From Streptomyces sp. R41 (GTDB lineage Bacteria; Actinomycetota; Actinomycetes; Streptomycetales; Streptomycetaceae): a DNA stretch of 64,000 nucleotides. Where the stretch lies: positions 8,291,001-8,355,000 of the forward strand of contig NZ_CP163443.1 of assembly GCF_041053055.1 (NCBI RefSeq), written 5' to 3'. Made by a program: the position numbers and the translations under genes. Of this stretch, positions 36,241 through 44,249 are shown piece by piece. Positions within the stretch are counted from its first letter, which is position 1, and the number at the start of each line of letters is the position of its first letter. The notes below the pieces were generated by a model that had not been told where the DNA came from, did not search any database, and was given only the letters and a program-made list of their open reading frames with translations.

Positions 36241-36879
36241 ATGAACGAGTCGGGCCGTGTCGAGGCCTTCAGCGACGGCGTCTTCGCCATCGCCATCACG
36301 CTGCTGATCCTGGAGATCAAGGTCCCCGAGACCGGTGAGCACGGCGGACTGTGGCACGCGCTGGGCGCGCAGTGGCCGTCGTACGCCGCCTATGTCGTCA
36401 GCTTCCTGGTCATCGGCATCATGTGGATCAACCACCACCAGGTCTTCAGTTACGTGGCCCGGGTCGACCGCACCCTGATGTTCCTGAACCTGCTCGTCCT
36501 GATGGTCGTGGCCGCCGTGCCCTGGCCGACGGCGATGCTCGCGGAGTATCTGCGCGAGGACAAGGCGTCCCATGTCGCCGCCGCCGTCTACAGCATGGTG
36601 ATGGTCGCGATGGCCCTGGCCTTCCAGGCCCTGTGGTGGCACCTCACGCGCACGGGTCACCTCTTCGACACCCGGGTCGACGTCGAAGCCGCTCGCCGCA
36701 CCCGCGTCCGCTTCGCCCTCGGCTCCCTCGCCTACCCCGCCACGGTCGGCCTGGCCTACGTCTCGGCCCCGCTCACCCTGGCCGTCCACGGCCTGATCGC
36801 GATCTACTACGGCTTCAACCAGGTACCGGTGCCGACCCGAACGCCTGACAAGGCCGCGCTGCCGGAAGACGGCCGGTGA
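36241..36879 (+). CDS. TMEM175/DUF1211-family potassium channel-like protein
   Basis: A 212-residue protein with six hydrophobic helices. The first helix contains the family signature RVEAFSDGVFAIAITLLILEIKVP (FSDG). Helices 2 and 3 hold YVVSFLVIGIMWINHHQVF and NLLVLMVVAAVPWPTAMLAEYL. Bacterial relatives form potassium-selective tetramers in the cytoplasmic membrane. The gene is monocistronic, and its stop is close to a degraded AraC-type remnant on the other strand. Confidence 0.9.
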   Translation: MNESGRVEAFSDGVFAIAITLLILEIKVPETGEHGGLWHALGAQWPSYAAYVVSFLVIGIMWINHHQVFSYVARVDRTLMFLNLLVLMVVAAVPWPTAMLAEYLREDKASHVAAAVYSMVMVAMALAFQALWWHLTRTGHLFDTRVDVEAARRTRVRFALGSLAYPATVGLAYVSAPLTLAVHGLIAIYYGFNQVPVPTRTPDKAALPEDGR

Positions 36880-37088
36880 ACAACGACGTGGGCGGGACGC
36901 CCATCGGCGTGCGGAAGTCCGCGGTCATGTGCGACTGGTCGTAGTGGCCGGTGGCGGCGGCCAGTTGGGCCCACGGGGTGTCCGGGGACCGGTGGGCGTA
37001 GGTGAGGATGTGGCGTACCGGGGCGACGCGGGCGTACCCACGGACGCGCTTCGTGAGCAGTTCCTCCGGGCAGCACGTCCGAGGCCTA
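36880..37088 (-). pseudogene. AraC-family regulator remnant (C-terminal HTH)
   Basis: Minus-strand translation reads PEELLTKRVRGYARVAPVRHILTYAHRS then PWAQLAAATGHYDQSHMTADFRTPMGVPPTSLF. This is the second half of an AraC/XylS DNA-binding domain ('Y..QsH..r.Fr...G.sP..'). There is no start, no N-terminal domain and no stop at the expected place; the frame runs into the TMEM175 gene. It reads as a decayed fragment. Confidence 0.5.
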
Positions 37089-37236
37089 CGCCGAGGGTGT
37101 GCCGGCGGGCACGGCGTATGTCCGCAAGGGCGGGAACGCCGTGCTGACGGAGGACGTACGGCAGGTACTGGGTCGTGCGCCGCGTACGTGTGCCCGGTGG
37201 GCGCGCGATCACAAGGAGGCGTTCGCGCGGGACCGA
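37069..37236 (+). pseudogene. NmrA-like NAD(P)-binding oxidoreductase remnant
   Basis: The plus strand encodes STSEAYAEGVPAGTAYVRKGG, then AVLTEDVRQVLGRAPRTCARWARDHKEAFA, which matches the last ~45 residues of NmrA-type oxidoreductases ('..v..v.Gr.PrtfaqwardhaeaF'). Nothing of the Rossmann fold is left, and the frame then continues into unrelated sequence. Together with the AraC remnant it fills 36880-37208. Confidence 0.5.
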
Positions 37237-38690
37237 CGGCCGGCCCGCGGAGCCGGGGTGGGGGTCGCGCGCCCCGGCCGCAGGAGCGCCGCCGCCAGCA
37301 GCAGGGCCGCCGCCGCGATGCCCGTGGCCACGGTGAACGCCAGCCGATAGCCGTCCGCCGTCGCCGCCACGACCTGCTCGCCCCCGCCGATCAGGTGCTC
37401 CGTGCGGCTCGCCGCCAGTGTCGTGAGGACGGCGAGCCCCAGTGAACCACCCACCACCTGCGTGGTGTTGAAGAGCCCGGAAGCCAGTCCCGCGTCCTCC
37501 TCGGCGGCGCCCGACATGGCGAGCCCGGTCACCGCGGGCATCGCGGCGGCGAAACCGGCGGCGAGCAGGAGCAGCGGAGGCAGTACATCGGCGACATATG
37601 TGCCCTCGACCGGGACCCGGCTCAGCAGGGCCATGCCCGCCGTGATGAGGGCGAGCCCGGCGAGCAGCACGCGGTACGGGCCGAAACGTGCGATCGTGCG
37701 CGCCGACAGGCTGAGCATCAGCACCCCGATCGCGACGGGCGCCGGCAGGAATGCCGTGCCGGTGAGCAACTCGCTGTAGCCCAGGACGCGTTGGAGGTAG
37801 AGCGCGCCGATGTACTGGAAGCCGTACATCCCCGCGATCATCAGGATCTGGACGCCGTTCGCACTGGTCAGGGCACGGGAGCGGAAGAGCCGCAGCCGGA
37901 GCAGCGGGCGGGCGGCGCGCGCCTGGCGCACGGTGAAGCCTGCGAAGAGGGCGAGTGAGATCGCCGCGAGCGTCAGTGTGCCACCGAGCCCTCGGTCCCC
38001 GGCGCCCACGATCGCGTACACCGTCAGCATCAGCGCACCCGTGACCAGGGCCGCGCCGGGGTAGTCGGCGCCCTTGCCGAGACCGACTCCCTTGTCCGGG
38101 GCGAGAATCCGCAGCGCGGCGAGCCAGGCCACCACCCCGATGGGCAGGTTGATCAGGAAGATCCAGTGCCAGTTGAGGGCTTGCGTCAGCGCACCGCCGA
38201 GGAATGTGCCGAGCGCCCCGCCCGCCGCGCCGACCGCGCTGAACACCGCGATGGCACGGGCCTGTTCGCGCGGCTCGGGGAAGAGCGCGACGAGCATGCC
38301 GAGGACGACGGCCGAGGTCATGGCCCCGCCGACGCCCTGCAGCGCGCGGGCGGTGACGAGCATGCCCTGGCTGGTGGCGACTCCGCACAGCACGGACGCC
38401 GCGGTGAACACCGCGAGCCCGGCGGCGAACATCCGCTTGCGGCCGACCAGGTCTCCGAGCCGCCCCACCAGGAGCAGCAGTCCGCCGAAGGGGATCAGAT
38501 ACGCGTTCACGACCCAGGCGAGCCCCGGTCCCGAGAAACCGAGATCGCTCTGGATCGCGGGCATCGCGACCGTGACGATGTTCCCGTCCAGGATCGTCAT
38601 CAGCGTGCCCGCGCACAGCACGACGAGCGAGGCCCAGCGGGAGTACGTTCGTGGTGTCGATGGCGTGCGTGGCTCGGTCCGGGACGGCAT
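37209..38690 (-). CDS. MFS multidrug exporter (DHA2, 14-helix type)
   Basis: A 493-residue EmrB/QacA-like transporter. The first helix SLVVLCAGTLMTILDGNIVTVAMP holds the LD-x-TIVNVALP-type motif C', and motif A is GRLGDLVGRKRMF. The motif-C Gly/Pro pattern appears around AIAVFSAVGAAGGALGTFLGGALT. Start 38690 (MPSRTEPRTP) has GGAGG upstream; the longer frame to 38774 is unlikely. It is divergent from the HxlR regulator at 38789, which probably represses it. Likely exports a toxic hydrophobic compound by proton antiport. Confidence 0.93.
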   Translation of the reverse strand: MPSRTEPRTPSTPRTYSRWASLVVLCAGTLMTILDGNIVTVAMPAIQSDLGFSGPGLAWVVNAYLIPFGGLLLLVGRLGDLVGRKRMFAAGLAVFTAASVLCGVATSQGMLVTARALQGVGGAMTSAVVLGMLVALFPEPREQARAIAVFSAVGAAGGALGTFLGGALTQALNWHWIFLINLPIGVVAWLAALRILAPDKGVGLGKGADYPGAALVTGALMLTVYAIVGAGDRGLGGTLTLAAISLALFAGFTVRQARAARPLLRLRLFRSRALTSANGVQILMIAGMYGFQYIGALYLQRVLGYSELLTGTAFLPAPVAIGVLMLSLSARTIARFGPYRVLLAGLALITAGMALLSRVPVEGTYVADVLPPLLLLAAGFAAAMPAVTGLAMSGAAEEDAGLASGLFNTTQVVGGSLGLAVLTTLAASRTEHLIGGGEQVVAATADGYRLAFTVATGIAAAALLLAAALLRPGRATPTPAPRAGRRSRANASL

Positions 38691-38734
38691 GGCGACGACC
38701 TCCGTGCTCTTCAAGGGTGCCCAGGTGCACGACT

Positions 38735-38748
38735 TGTAACGGGGTACA
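38735..38748. promoter_or_regulatory. Candidate operator between MFS exporter and HxlR genes
   Basis: TGTA-N6-TACA (38735-38748) lies inside the 98-bp divergent region. It is short and only weakly supported as an HxlR site. Confidence 0.35.
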
Positions 38749-38788
38749 TCGTGAGTGACCATGGGGACCGGCATAAGGAGGCACTTCG

Positions 38789-39190
38789 ATGTCCCAGGGG
38801 AACACCGGTGTTACCTCGCAGGCCGTGCTCGCGCAGGCGTGCCCGGTCCGTGAAGTTCTTGACAGGGTCGCCGGAAAATGGAGCGTGCTGATCATCGTGG
38901 CCGCAGCGCACGGCCCCATCCGCTTCACCGAGTTGGAGCGGAGCGTGGAGGGAATCAGCCGCCGCATGCTGACCCTCACGCTGCGCAATCTGGAGCGCGA
39001 CGGACTCGTCACGCGGACCGTCCATCCGACGGTGCCGCCGAAGGTCGAGTACGAACTCACCCCGGTGGCCCGGGAGTTGCACGCGACCCTGCTGTCCCTG
39101 ACCGACTGGGCCGAGCGGCACCGCGTCACGATCGCCGAGTCGCGCGCGGCCTACGACGCCCAGCACTCACCGGAGTTGCTGGACGCGTAG
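38789..39190 (+). CDS. HxlR family transcriptional regulator
   Basis: A 133-residue winged-helix regulator with the HxlR signature: CPVREVLDRVAGKWSVLIIVAAAHGPIRFTELERSVEGISRRMLTLTLRNLERDGLVTRTVHPTVPPKVEYELT. The Cys at the start of the domain is conserved in redox- or electrophile-sensing members. It is divergent from the MFS exporter (98-bp gap), which suggests it represses that gene until a toxic ligand is present. Confidence 0.93.
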   Translation: MSQGNTGVTSQAVLAQACPVREVLDRVAGKWSVLIIVAAAHGPIRFTELERSVEGISRRMLTLTLRNLERDGLVTRTVHPTVPPKVEYELTPVARELHATLLSLTDWAERHRVTIAESRAAYDAQHSPELLDA

Positions 39191-39426
39191 GCCTGTTCCC
39201 TCAAGGGGGCGCGAGCGCCCCGGCCTGGGACAGCCGCGACGCGCGGATCGCCGGGTACAGTCCTGCCGGGCCGCCGATCACCAGGGTGGCGCCGCGATGC
39301 CGCCGGCCGGCGCCCATGGCGGTACGACGGTCGGCCGGCCCTGGTAAAGGCGACTCGTGCCCATGACGGCCACAACCCCCTGGAGAGCCCAGAGACTCGC
39401 GCCCGTCCGCCCGCGCGGCGGCCCGG

Positions 39427-39849
39427 TCAGAGCCCGAACAGCCGCGGATCGGTGGCCAGCGCCCGGAAGTACTCGCGCGGGTCGGCTACCAGCCTGCGTT
39501 CCTTGAGGTCGAGCAGTCCGCCGACCGCGGAGATCTCGGCGGACACCGTGCCGTCCGTCTTCCGGATCGTCTGCTCGATGCGGAAGCTCTTGCCCTCGCC
39601 CCAGTGGAAGTCGCAGGTCACCTCGACCTCGTCCCCGGCGCGCAGCTCCCGTTTGTAGCGGATGGTGGTCTCCAGGGCCACCGGGCCCACGCCCTTGCCT
39701 ATCAGCTCGGTCTGACTGATCCCGGCCGCTTGCAGCAGCGACCAGCGGGCGTGCTCGGCGTACTGCAGATACACGCTCTGGTTGAGGTGTCCCTGCACAT
39801 CGGTCTCGTACCCGCGGACGGTCACAGCGACGGAAAACGGCTCTGCCAC
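39427..39849 (-). CDS. Acyl-CoA thioesterase (4HBT hot-dog fold)
   Basis: A 140-residue hot-dog thioesterase. The motif VRGYETDVQGHLNQSVYLQYAEHARWSLLQAAG carries the Asp/His-x-N pattern of the 4-hydroxybenzoyl-CoA thioesterase group. The IRYKRELRAGDEVEVTCDFHWGEGKSFRIEQTIRKTDG strand pair follows. It should hydrolyse short or aromatic acyl-CoAs in the cytoplasm. GTG start. About 235 bp before the HxlR gene end show no gene. Confidence 0.9.
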   Translation of the reverse strand: MAEPFSVAVTVRGYETDVQGHLNQSVYLQYAEHARWSLLQAAGISQTELIGKGVGPVALETTIRYKRELRAGDEVEVTCDFHWGEGKSFRIEQTIRKTDGTVSAEISAVGGLLDLKERRLVADPREYFRALATDPRLFGL

Positions 39850-39925
39850 GACTTCCCCTTCTCAACGGCGGTCAGGACTGATCCCTCCAACTCCCTTGTA
39901 CCGAAAGCCATTCCGGGCCCCATCC

Positions 39926-40552
39926 TCACACCCGTCGCGGCGAGGCCAGGACATACCGCGCACCCGTGCGCGGCTCCGTGTGCTCGCCGACCTGCCAGCC
40001 CGCCTTCTCCAGCGTGGCCGCGCAGGCGCGCAGTGCCCCGGAATCCGGCTCGCGCACGGCGACGGCCTCCGGCTGCGGTGTCGCCCGCACCCGGTAACCG
40101 CCGCCCTCCGCCCCCGCGGGCCGGTGCCCCGCGGCCTCCAGCGCGAGCGCGGCGGCCTGCACCAGATGCGTACGCTCCCACCCGCACGGACGGTCGGTGT
40201 CACCGTCCGGATTGGTCATCCGACGCAGCTCCAGGAGCCCCTCCCAGGCGCTGCGTACCTCCCGTATGCGTGACGGCCCGGCGTCGGCCGCCTCCTCACC
40301 GCCGATCCGCGCCGTGAACACACCGGCCTCGGCCGCGGCGGGGGCCTCGACGGGGGCGACCGGCTCGGGCGTCTCACGTATGCGATGTCCGGCTGGCGTC
40401 AGGAAGTGGTCGTGCGGCGGCCGTGGATGCCGGAAGGCCAGCCCGCGCTTGACCAGCGCGGCGAGCTGCGCCTCCGTGCCCTTCAGCCGCCCGGTCACGG
40501 GATCGGCGGCCTCGATGACACGCCGCTGCGCGGCGGTCGGCGGTCGTGTCAC
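39926..40552 (-). CDS. Conserved Streptomyces protein of unknown function
   Basis: A 208-residue protein. The first ~60 residues (TAAQRRVIEAADPVTGRLKGTEAQLAALVKRGLAFRHPRPPHDHFLTPAGHRIRE) look like a winged-helix 'marR-like' fold used by hypothetical Streptomyces proteins. The rest is an acidic Ala-rich linker and a region with two related halves (LVQAAALALEAAGHRPAG..GYRVRATPQPEAVAVRE and LRACAATLEKAGWQVGE..GARYVLASP). The repeated halves suggest a small alpha/beta ligand-binding unit. No function is recognised. GTG start. Confidence 0.6.
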   Translation of the reverse strand: MTRPPTAAQRRVIEAADPVTGRLKGTEAQLAALVKRGLAFRHPRPPHDHFLTPAGHRIRETPEPVAPVEAPAAAEAGVFTARIGGEEAADAGPSRIREVRSAWEGLLELRRMTNPDGDTDRPCGWERTHLVQAAALALEAAGHRPAGAEGGGYRVRATPQPEAVAVREPDSGALRACAATLEKAGWQVGEHTEPRTGARYVLASPRRV

Positions 40553-40593
40553 GGCGCGCTCCTTCCCGCCGCCTGTCGTGCGCGGCGGCTCCC

Positions 40594-41256
40594 TCAGCCG
40601 CCCGTCAGTTCCTCTCCGGGCGTCTGTCCCGCCGAGGGGAGCGGCTCATGGGAACAGTACGCGTCGGGTCTGACATTCCACCCGGCCACCACATGCCGGC
40701 GGTGCTCGGTGCTGAGCCGGCTCATCGTCCCGGTGCCGAGCTGGAACAGTGCGCCGGCCGAGGCGGGCAGCCCCAGCCGCCGCGCGGTCAGCACCCGCAG
40801 GAAGTGCCCGTGCGAGACGACCACGACACTGCCCTCCGCCTCGGCGAGCGCCGCGTCGATCTTGGCCAGCATCCGTTCCGCGCGCGCCCCTACCTCGTCC
40901 GGGCTCTCACCGGGGTGCTCGGGCGGTCCGGCCGTGACCCCGTCCGTGAACAGGAACCAGTCGGGCCTGCTCCGGTGGATCTCGACGGTCGTGACCCCCT
41001 CGTACCCGCCGTAGTCCCACTCCGACAGGTCCGCGTCGACGCACGCCCCGCCGACCCCGGCCAGCCGCGCCGTCTCCCGCGCCCGCTGCATCGGGCTGAC
41101 AAACGCCGCCGCGATGTGATGCCGTGCGATAAGCGGAGCCAGCCTCCGCGCCTGCTCCCGGCCCTTGTTGGTCAACGGGATGTCGGTCGACCCGGTGTGC
41201 CGCCCGGACAACGACCACTCGGTCTCTCCGTGCCGTACGAGGAGGAGGTCACCCAT
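40594..41256 (-). CDS. Histidine phosphatase family protein
   Basis: A 220-residue phosphoglycerate-mutase-like phosphatase. The phosphohistidine motif LLLVRHGETEWSLSGRHTGSTDIPLT is at residues 4-29. The second active-site elements are SPMQRARETA, LSEWDYGGYEG and VVVVSHGHFLRVLTAR with the second catalytic His. This pattern fits broad small-molecule phosphatases (GpmB/CobC group); the substrate is unknown. It lies alone between two minus-strand genes. Confidence 0.92.
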   Translation of the reverse strand: MGDLLLVRHGETEWSLSGRHTGSTDIPLTNKGREQARRLAPLIARHHIAAAFVSPMQRARETARLAGVGGACVDADLSEWDYGGYEGVTTVEIHRSRPDWFLFTDGVTAGPPEHPGESPDEVGARAERMLAKIDAALAEAEGSVVVVSHGHFLRVLTARRLGLPASAGALFQLGTGTMSRLSTEHRRHVVAGWNVRPDAYCSHEPLPSAGQTPGEELTGG

Positions 41257-41331
41257 CGCCGAACCCTTTCTGTCACCTCGTACGGTGGCACCGCCGGACG
41301 AATGGCGCAGCTCCGGCTCGGCCGGGTGGCC

Positions 41332-42540
41332 CTACTGCCGGTACCCGCTCAGGAACCGCCCGATCCGGCTGATCGCCGCGTCCAGGTCGTCGGCGTGCGG
41401 GAGGGTGAGGATGCGGAAGTGGTCGGGGCGGGGCCAGTTGAAGCCGGTGCCCTGGACGACCTGGATTTTTTCGCGGAGGAGGAGGTCCAGGACGAATTTC
41501 TCGTCGTCGTGGATCTTGTGCACTTCGGGGTCGATGCGCGGGAAGGCGTACAGCGCGCCCTTCGGCTTGATGCAGGAGACGCCGGGGATCTCGTTGAGCT
41601 TCTGCCAGGCGCGGTTGCGCTGTTCGTGGAGGCGGCCGCCGGGCGCGGTCAGCTCGTGGATGGACTGGCGGCCGCCGAGCGCGGCCTGAATGGCGTACTG
41701 GGCGGGCGCGTTGGCGCACAGGCGCATGGAGGCGAGCATGGTCAGGCCCTCCAGGTAATTGCGCGCGTGCTGCTTCGGGCCCGTCACGACCAGCCAGCCC
41801 GAGCGGAAGCCCGCCACGCGGTACGTCTTCGACAGGCCGCAGAACGTCAGGACCACCAAGTCGGGGGCGAGCGCGGCGGCCGAGTGGTGCACCGCGTCGT
41901 CGTACAGGATCTGGTCGTAGATCTCGTCCGCGAACACCATCAGGCCGTGGCGGCGGGCGAGGTCGAGGATGCCCTCGACGATCTCCTTCGGGTACACCGC
42001 GCCCGTGGGGTTGTTGGGGTTGATGATGACGACCGCGCGTGTACGGTCCGTGATCTTCGCCGCCATGTCGTCCAAGTCCGGGTACCAGTCGGACTGTTCG
42101 TCGCAGAGGTAGTGCACCGCCTTGCCGCCGGCGAGGGTGGTGACCGCCGTCCAGAGCGGGAAGTCCGGGGCGGGGATGAGGACTTCGTCGCCGTCCTCGA
42201 CCAGGGCCTGTACCGCCATCGACACCAGTTCGGAGACTCCGTTGCCGAGGAAGACGTCGTCCACGCCGACTTCCAGGCCCCGGTCCTGGTAGCGCTGGGC
42301 GACGGCGCGGCGGGCGGAGAGGATGCCGCGCGAGTCGGTGTAGCCGTGCGCCTGGGGCAGCATCCGGATCATGTCCTGGAGGATCTCCTCCGGCGCCTCG
42401 AAGCCGAAGAGCGCGGGGTTGCCGGTGTTGAGGCGCAGCACGCTGTGGCCCGCCTCCTCCAGCGCGTTGGCGTGCTCGATCACCGGGCCGCGGATCTCGT
42501 AACAGACCTCGCTGAGCTTGCTCGACTGCCGGAACTCCAT
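41332..42540 (-). CDS. PLP-dependent aminotransferase (AlaA-like, class I/II)
   Basis: A 402-residue fold-type I aminotransferase. LNTGNPALFGFEAPEEIL, GYTDSRGILSARRAV, the FLGNGVSELVSMAVQALVEDGDEVLIPAPDFPLW pattern, INPNNPTGAVYPKEI, FADEIYDQILYD and LTFCGLSKTYRVAGFRSGW (Schiff-base Lys in SKTYR) are all typical. It closely resembles glutamate-pyruvate aminotransferase AlaA, so it likely makes alanine from pyruvate. The start 42540 (MEFRQSSKLSEV) is supported by homology; an upstream frame reaches 42627. It is divergent from an HxlR-type regulator that may control it. Confidence 0.92.
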   Translation of the reverse strand: MEFRQSSKLSEVCYEIRGPVIEHANALEEAGHSVLRLNTGNPALFGFEAPEEILQDMIRMLPQAHGYTDSRGILSARRAVAQRYQDRGLEVGVDDVFLGNGVSELVSMAVQALVEDGDEVLIPAPDFPLWTAVTTLAGGKAVHYLCDEQSDWYPDLDDMAAKITDRTRAVVIINPNNPTGAVYPKEIVEGILDLARRHGLMVFADEIYDQILYDDAVHHSAAALAPDLVVLTFCGLSKTYRVAGFRSGWLVVTGPKQHARNYLEGLTMLASMRLCANAPAQYAIQAALGGRQSIHELTAPGGRLHEQRNRAWQKLNEIPGVSCIKPKGALYAFPRIDPEVHKIHDDEKFVLDLLLREKIQVVQGTGFNWPRPDHFRILTLPHADDLDAAISRIGRFLSGYRQ

Positions 42541-42568
42541 GCGCTGCGCCCTCCGGTTCGTGGTGTTG

Positions 42569-42618
42569 CTTGGTTTTACCAAGTTGGAGCTTGGAAAGTC
42601 CAACAAGATAGCTAGACT
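42569..42618. promoter_or_regulatory. Divergent promoter/operator between aminotransferase and HxlR-SCP2 genes
   Basis: CTTGGT-TTT-ACCAAG (42569-42583) is a perfect 6-3-6 palindrome, followed by TTGGA...TCCAA. On the plus strand TTGGAA (42591-42596), a 16-bp spacer and TAGACT (42613-42618) form a promoter whose start would fall at or next to the ATG at 42626, suggesting a leaderless transcript. Confidence 0.55.
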
Positions 42619-42625
42619 GCGTCGC

Positions 42626-43261
42626 ATGTCACCTCGCCGAAGCTACGACCAGTACTGTTCCGCCGCCCGCGCCCTCGATGCCGTCGGCGACCGGTGGACC
42701 CTCCTGATCGTCCGCGAGCTGCTCGGCGGACCGCGCCGCTACACCGATCTGCACGCCGACCTGCCGGGCGTCAGCACGGACGTGCTCGCGTCCCGGCTCA
42801 AGGACATGGAGCGCGACGGGCTGACCACCCGGCGACGCCTTCCGCCGCCGGGCGCGGCGTACGTCTACGAACTCACCGGCAGGGGGCGGGAGTTGCTGCC
42901 CGTGCTGCAGGCGCTCGGGGAGTGGGGGGCACCCGCGCTGGGGGAGCGGCGGCCGACGGATGCCGTGCGGGCGCACTGGTTCGCGCTGCCGTTGCTGCGC
43001 GGGCTTGACGGACTTTCAGGGGAGGGGCTGGTTGAAGTCCGGCTGGACGAGGGGGAGTTCCATGTGTGGCTCGGTGCTGAGGGCGGGCCGGTGTACGGGG
43101 ACGGGCCCGCCCCGGAGGAGCCGGATGCCCGGCTGGCGCTCGATACGGAGACGTGCGAGGCCGTGAGCCGGGGGGCGTTGACGCTGCGGGACGCGGTGCG
43201 TGCGGGGCGTGTCGAGGTGACGGGGGAGGGCGCGGTGGCCAAGGTGCTGCGGGAGGCGTGA
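42626..43261 (+). CDS. HxlR regulator with a C-terminal SCP2-like domain
   Basis: A 211-residue two-domain protein. Residues ~5-100 are an HxlR winged helix (DQYCSAARALDAVGDRWTLLIVRELLGGPRRYTDLHADLPGVSTDVLASRLKDMERDGL). Residues ~115-211 look like a small SCP2/sterol-carrier-like alpha-beta domain (VEVRLDEGEFHVWLG...DARLALDTETCEAVSRGALTLRDAVRAGRVEVTGE), which probably binds a hydrophobic ligand. It is divergent from the aminotransferase gene, and a palindrome lies between them. It may be translated from a leaderless mRNA. Confidence 0.85.
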   Translation: MSPRRSYDQYCSAARALDAVGDRWTLLIVRELLGGPRRYTDLHADLPGVSTDVLASRLKDMERDGLTTRRRLPPPGAAYVYELTGRGRELLPVLQALGEWGAPALGERRPTDAVRAHWFALPLLRGLDGLSGEGLVEVRLDEGEFHVWLGAEGGPVYGDGPAPEEPDARLALDTETCEAVSRGALTLRDAVRAGRVEVTGEGAVAKVLREA

Positions 43262-43265
43262 CAGG

Positions 43266-43328
43266 CGGGTTTTCGCCCCCTCCGCCCCTACCCGTCCCTT
43301 ACCTGGGGGCTCCGCCCCCAGACCCCCG
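43266..43328. repeat. Dispersed intergenic repeat, copy 1
   Basis: A ~63-bp block starting GGGTTTTCGCCCCCTCCGCC and ending in the small hairpin around GGGGGCTCCGCCCCC. A second copy, about 85% alike by eye, lies at 60755-60825. Elements like this are frequent after Streptomyces genes. Confidence 0.75.
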
Positions 43329-43356
43329 TATCGAGCTTCGCGCTCGTCCTCGAACG

Positions 43357-43387
43357 CCGGACGGGCTGAAAGATTCAGCCCGTCCGG
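43357..43387. terminator. Bidirectional terminator
   Basis: A perfect 14-bp stem, CCGGACGGGCTGAA (43357-43370) and TTCAGCCCGTCCGG (43374-43387), with a 3-nt loop, between converging genes. Confidence 0.9.
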
Positions 43388-43400
43388 CATTGACGCGGGG

Positions 43401-44249
43401 TCAGGCGCCCGGCGGCATCCGCGAAGGCCGTCCCGACCCCCGCGTCAGCGCGTACCCGCCGATGCCCGCGAGCGCCGCGAGGATGCCGCCGATCGCGGTC
43501 CACACCCAGCGATCGGACCACCAGCCGGAGGCCCAGCCGTCGTCGGGCTCGATCGAGGACAGCGCGGCCGTCGACGAGTCGGACCCCGAGTCGGACTTCT
43601 CGGCGCTCGTCGCGATGCCCGGGACCAGCGGCTTGGCGAGCGAGCCGTCGACCGCCGCCGAGCCGCCGATGTCCTTGGAGTCCACCTTGACCTCGGCGCT
43701 CACCGGCAGACCCAGCTCGGACGTGCCCAGACCCGTGGCGGTCAGCCGGATGTAGTACGTGCCCGGCAGCGGGTCGTGGGCCCACGTCTCGGACCAGGAG
43801 CGGACGGTGCGCAGGGTGCAGGACAGGTCCACGGAGGCCGCGTCCTTCGCCGCCGTCCGCGTCTGCGCCCCGTACTGGCACGCCTGGCGGCGCCGCAGCC
43901 CGTCGTACACGTCGATCTGCCAGGTCTCCGCGGCATTCCGCGTCGAGGCCTCGGGCAGCTTCACCGTCGCCTTCACGGTGGGCCGTTGTCCGGCGTCCGC
44001 GGGGAACGACCAGTACAGGTAGTCACCCGTGGAACCGCTCGCGGTGGCCTGCTGCCCCTGCTCGATCTCGGTCGCCGTACGGAACGACGTACCGGCCTCG
44101 GTGGGCGCGCCGCCGTCGTCCGACGGACTCGCCGAAGCCGAGGGAGAGGAATCCGCGAGGGCGGGAGCGGCGCAGACGCCGAGCAGAACGGGAGCCACGG
44201 TGGCGCCCAGCATGAACACCGTCGTCGTCAACACACGTCGGATACCCAT
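43401..44249 (-). CDS. Secreted/membrane-anchored protein, partner of the vWA protein
   Basis: A 282-residue exported protein. It has an N-terminal signal (MGIRRVLTTTVFMLGATVAPVLLGVCAAPALA), a Ser/Ala/Gly/Asp-rich linker, an extracellular beta domain (YWSFPADAGQRPTVKATVKLPEAS... LPGTYYIRLTATGLG...LPVSAEVKVDS) and one C-terminal transmembrane helix (WVWTAIGGILAALAGIGGYALT) with a short basic tail. The start overlaps the stop of the vWA gene by one base (TGATG). I recognise no named family. The coupling suggests the two proteins form one surface complex. Confidence 0.75.
   Translation of the reverse strand: MGIRRVLTTTVFMLGATVAPVLLGVCAAPALADSSPSASASPSDDGGAPTEAGTSFRTATEIEQGQQATASGSTGDYLYWSFPADAGQRPTVKATVKLPEASTRNAAETWQIDVYDGLRRRQACQYGAQTRTAAKDAASVDLSCTLRTVRSWSETWAHDPLPGTYYIRLTATGLGTSELGLPVSAEVKVDSKDIGGSAAVDGSLAKPLVPGIATSAEKSDSGSDSSTAALSSIEPDDGWASGWWSDRWVWTAIGGILAALAGIGGYALTRGSGRPSRMPPGA

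Noticed and set aside
39200..39420. Possible small minus-strand gene (PWAPAGGIAAPPW-like peptide)
   Set aside because: No start with a ribosome site, no family match and a short Pro/Ala-rich product.
40546..42615. 689-codon plus-strand frame over the phosphatase and aminotransferase
   Set aside because: Both genes on the minus strand are certain by motif, and this frame shows no domain.
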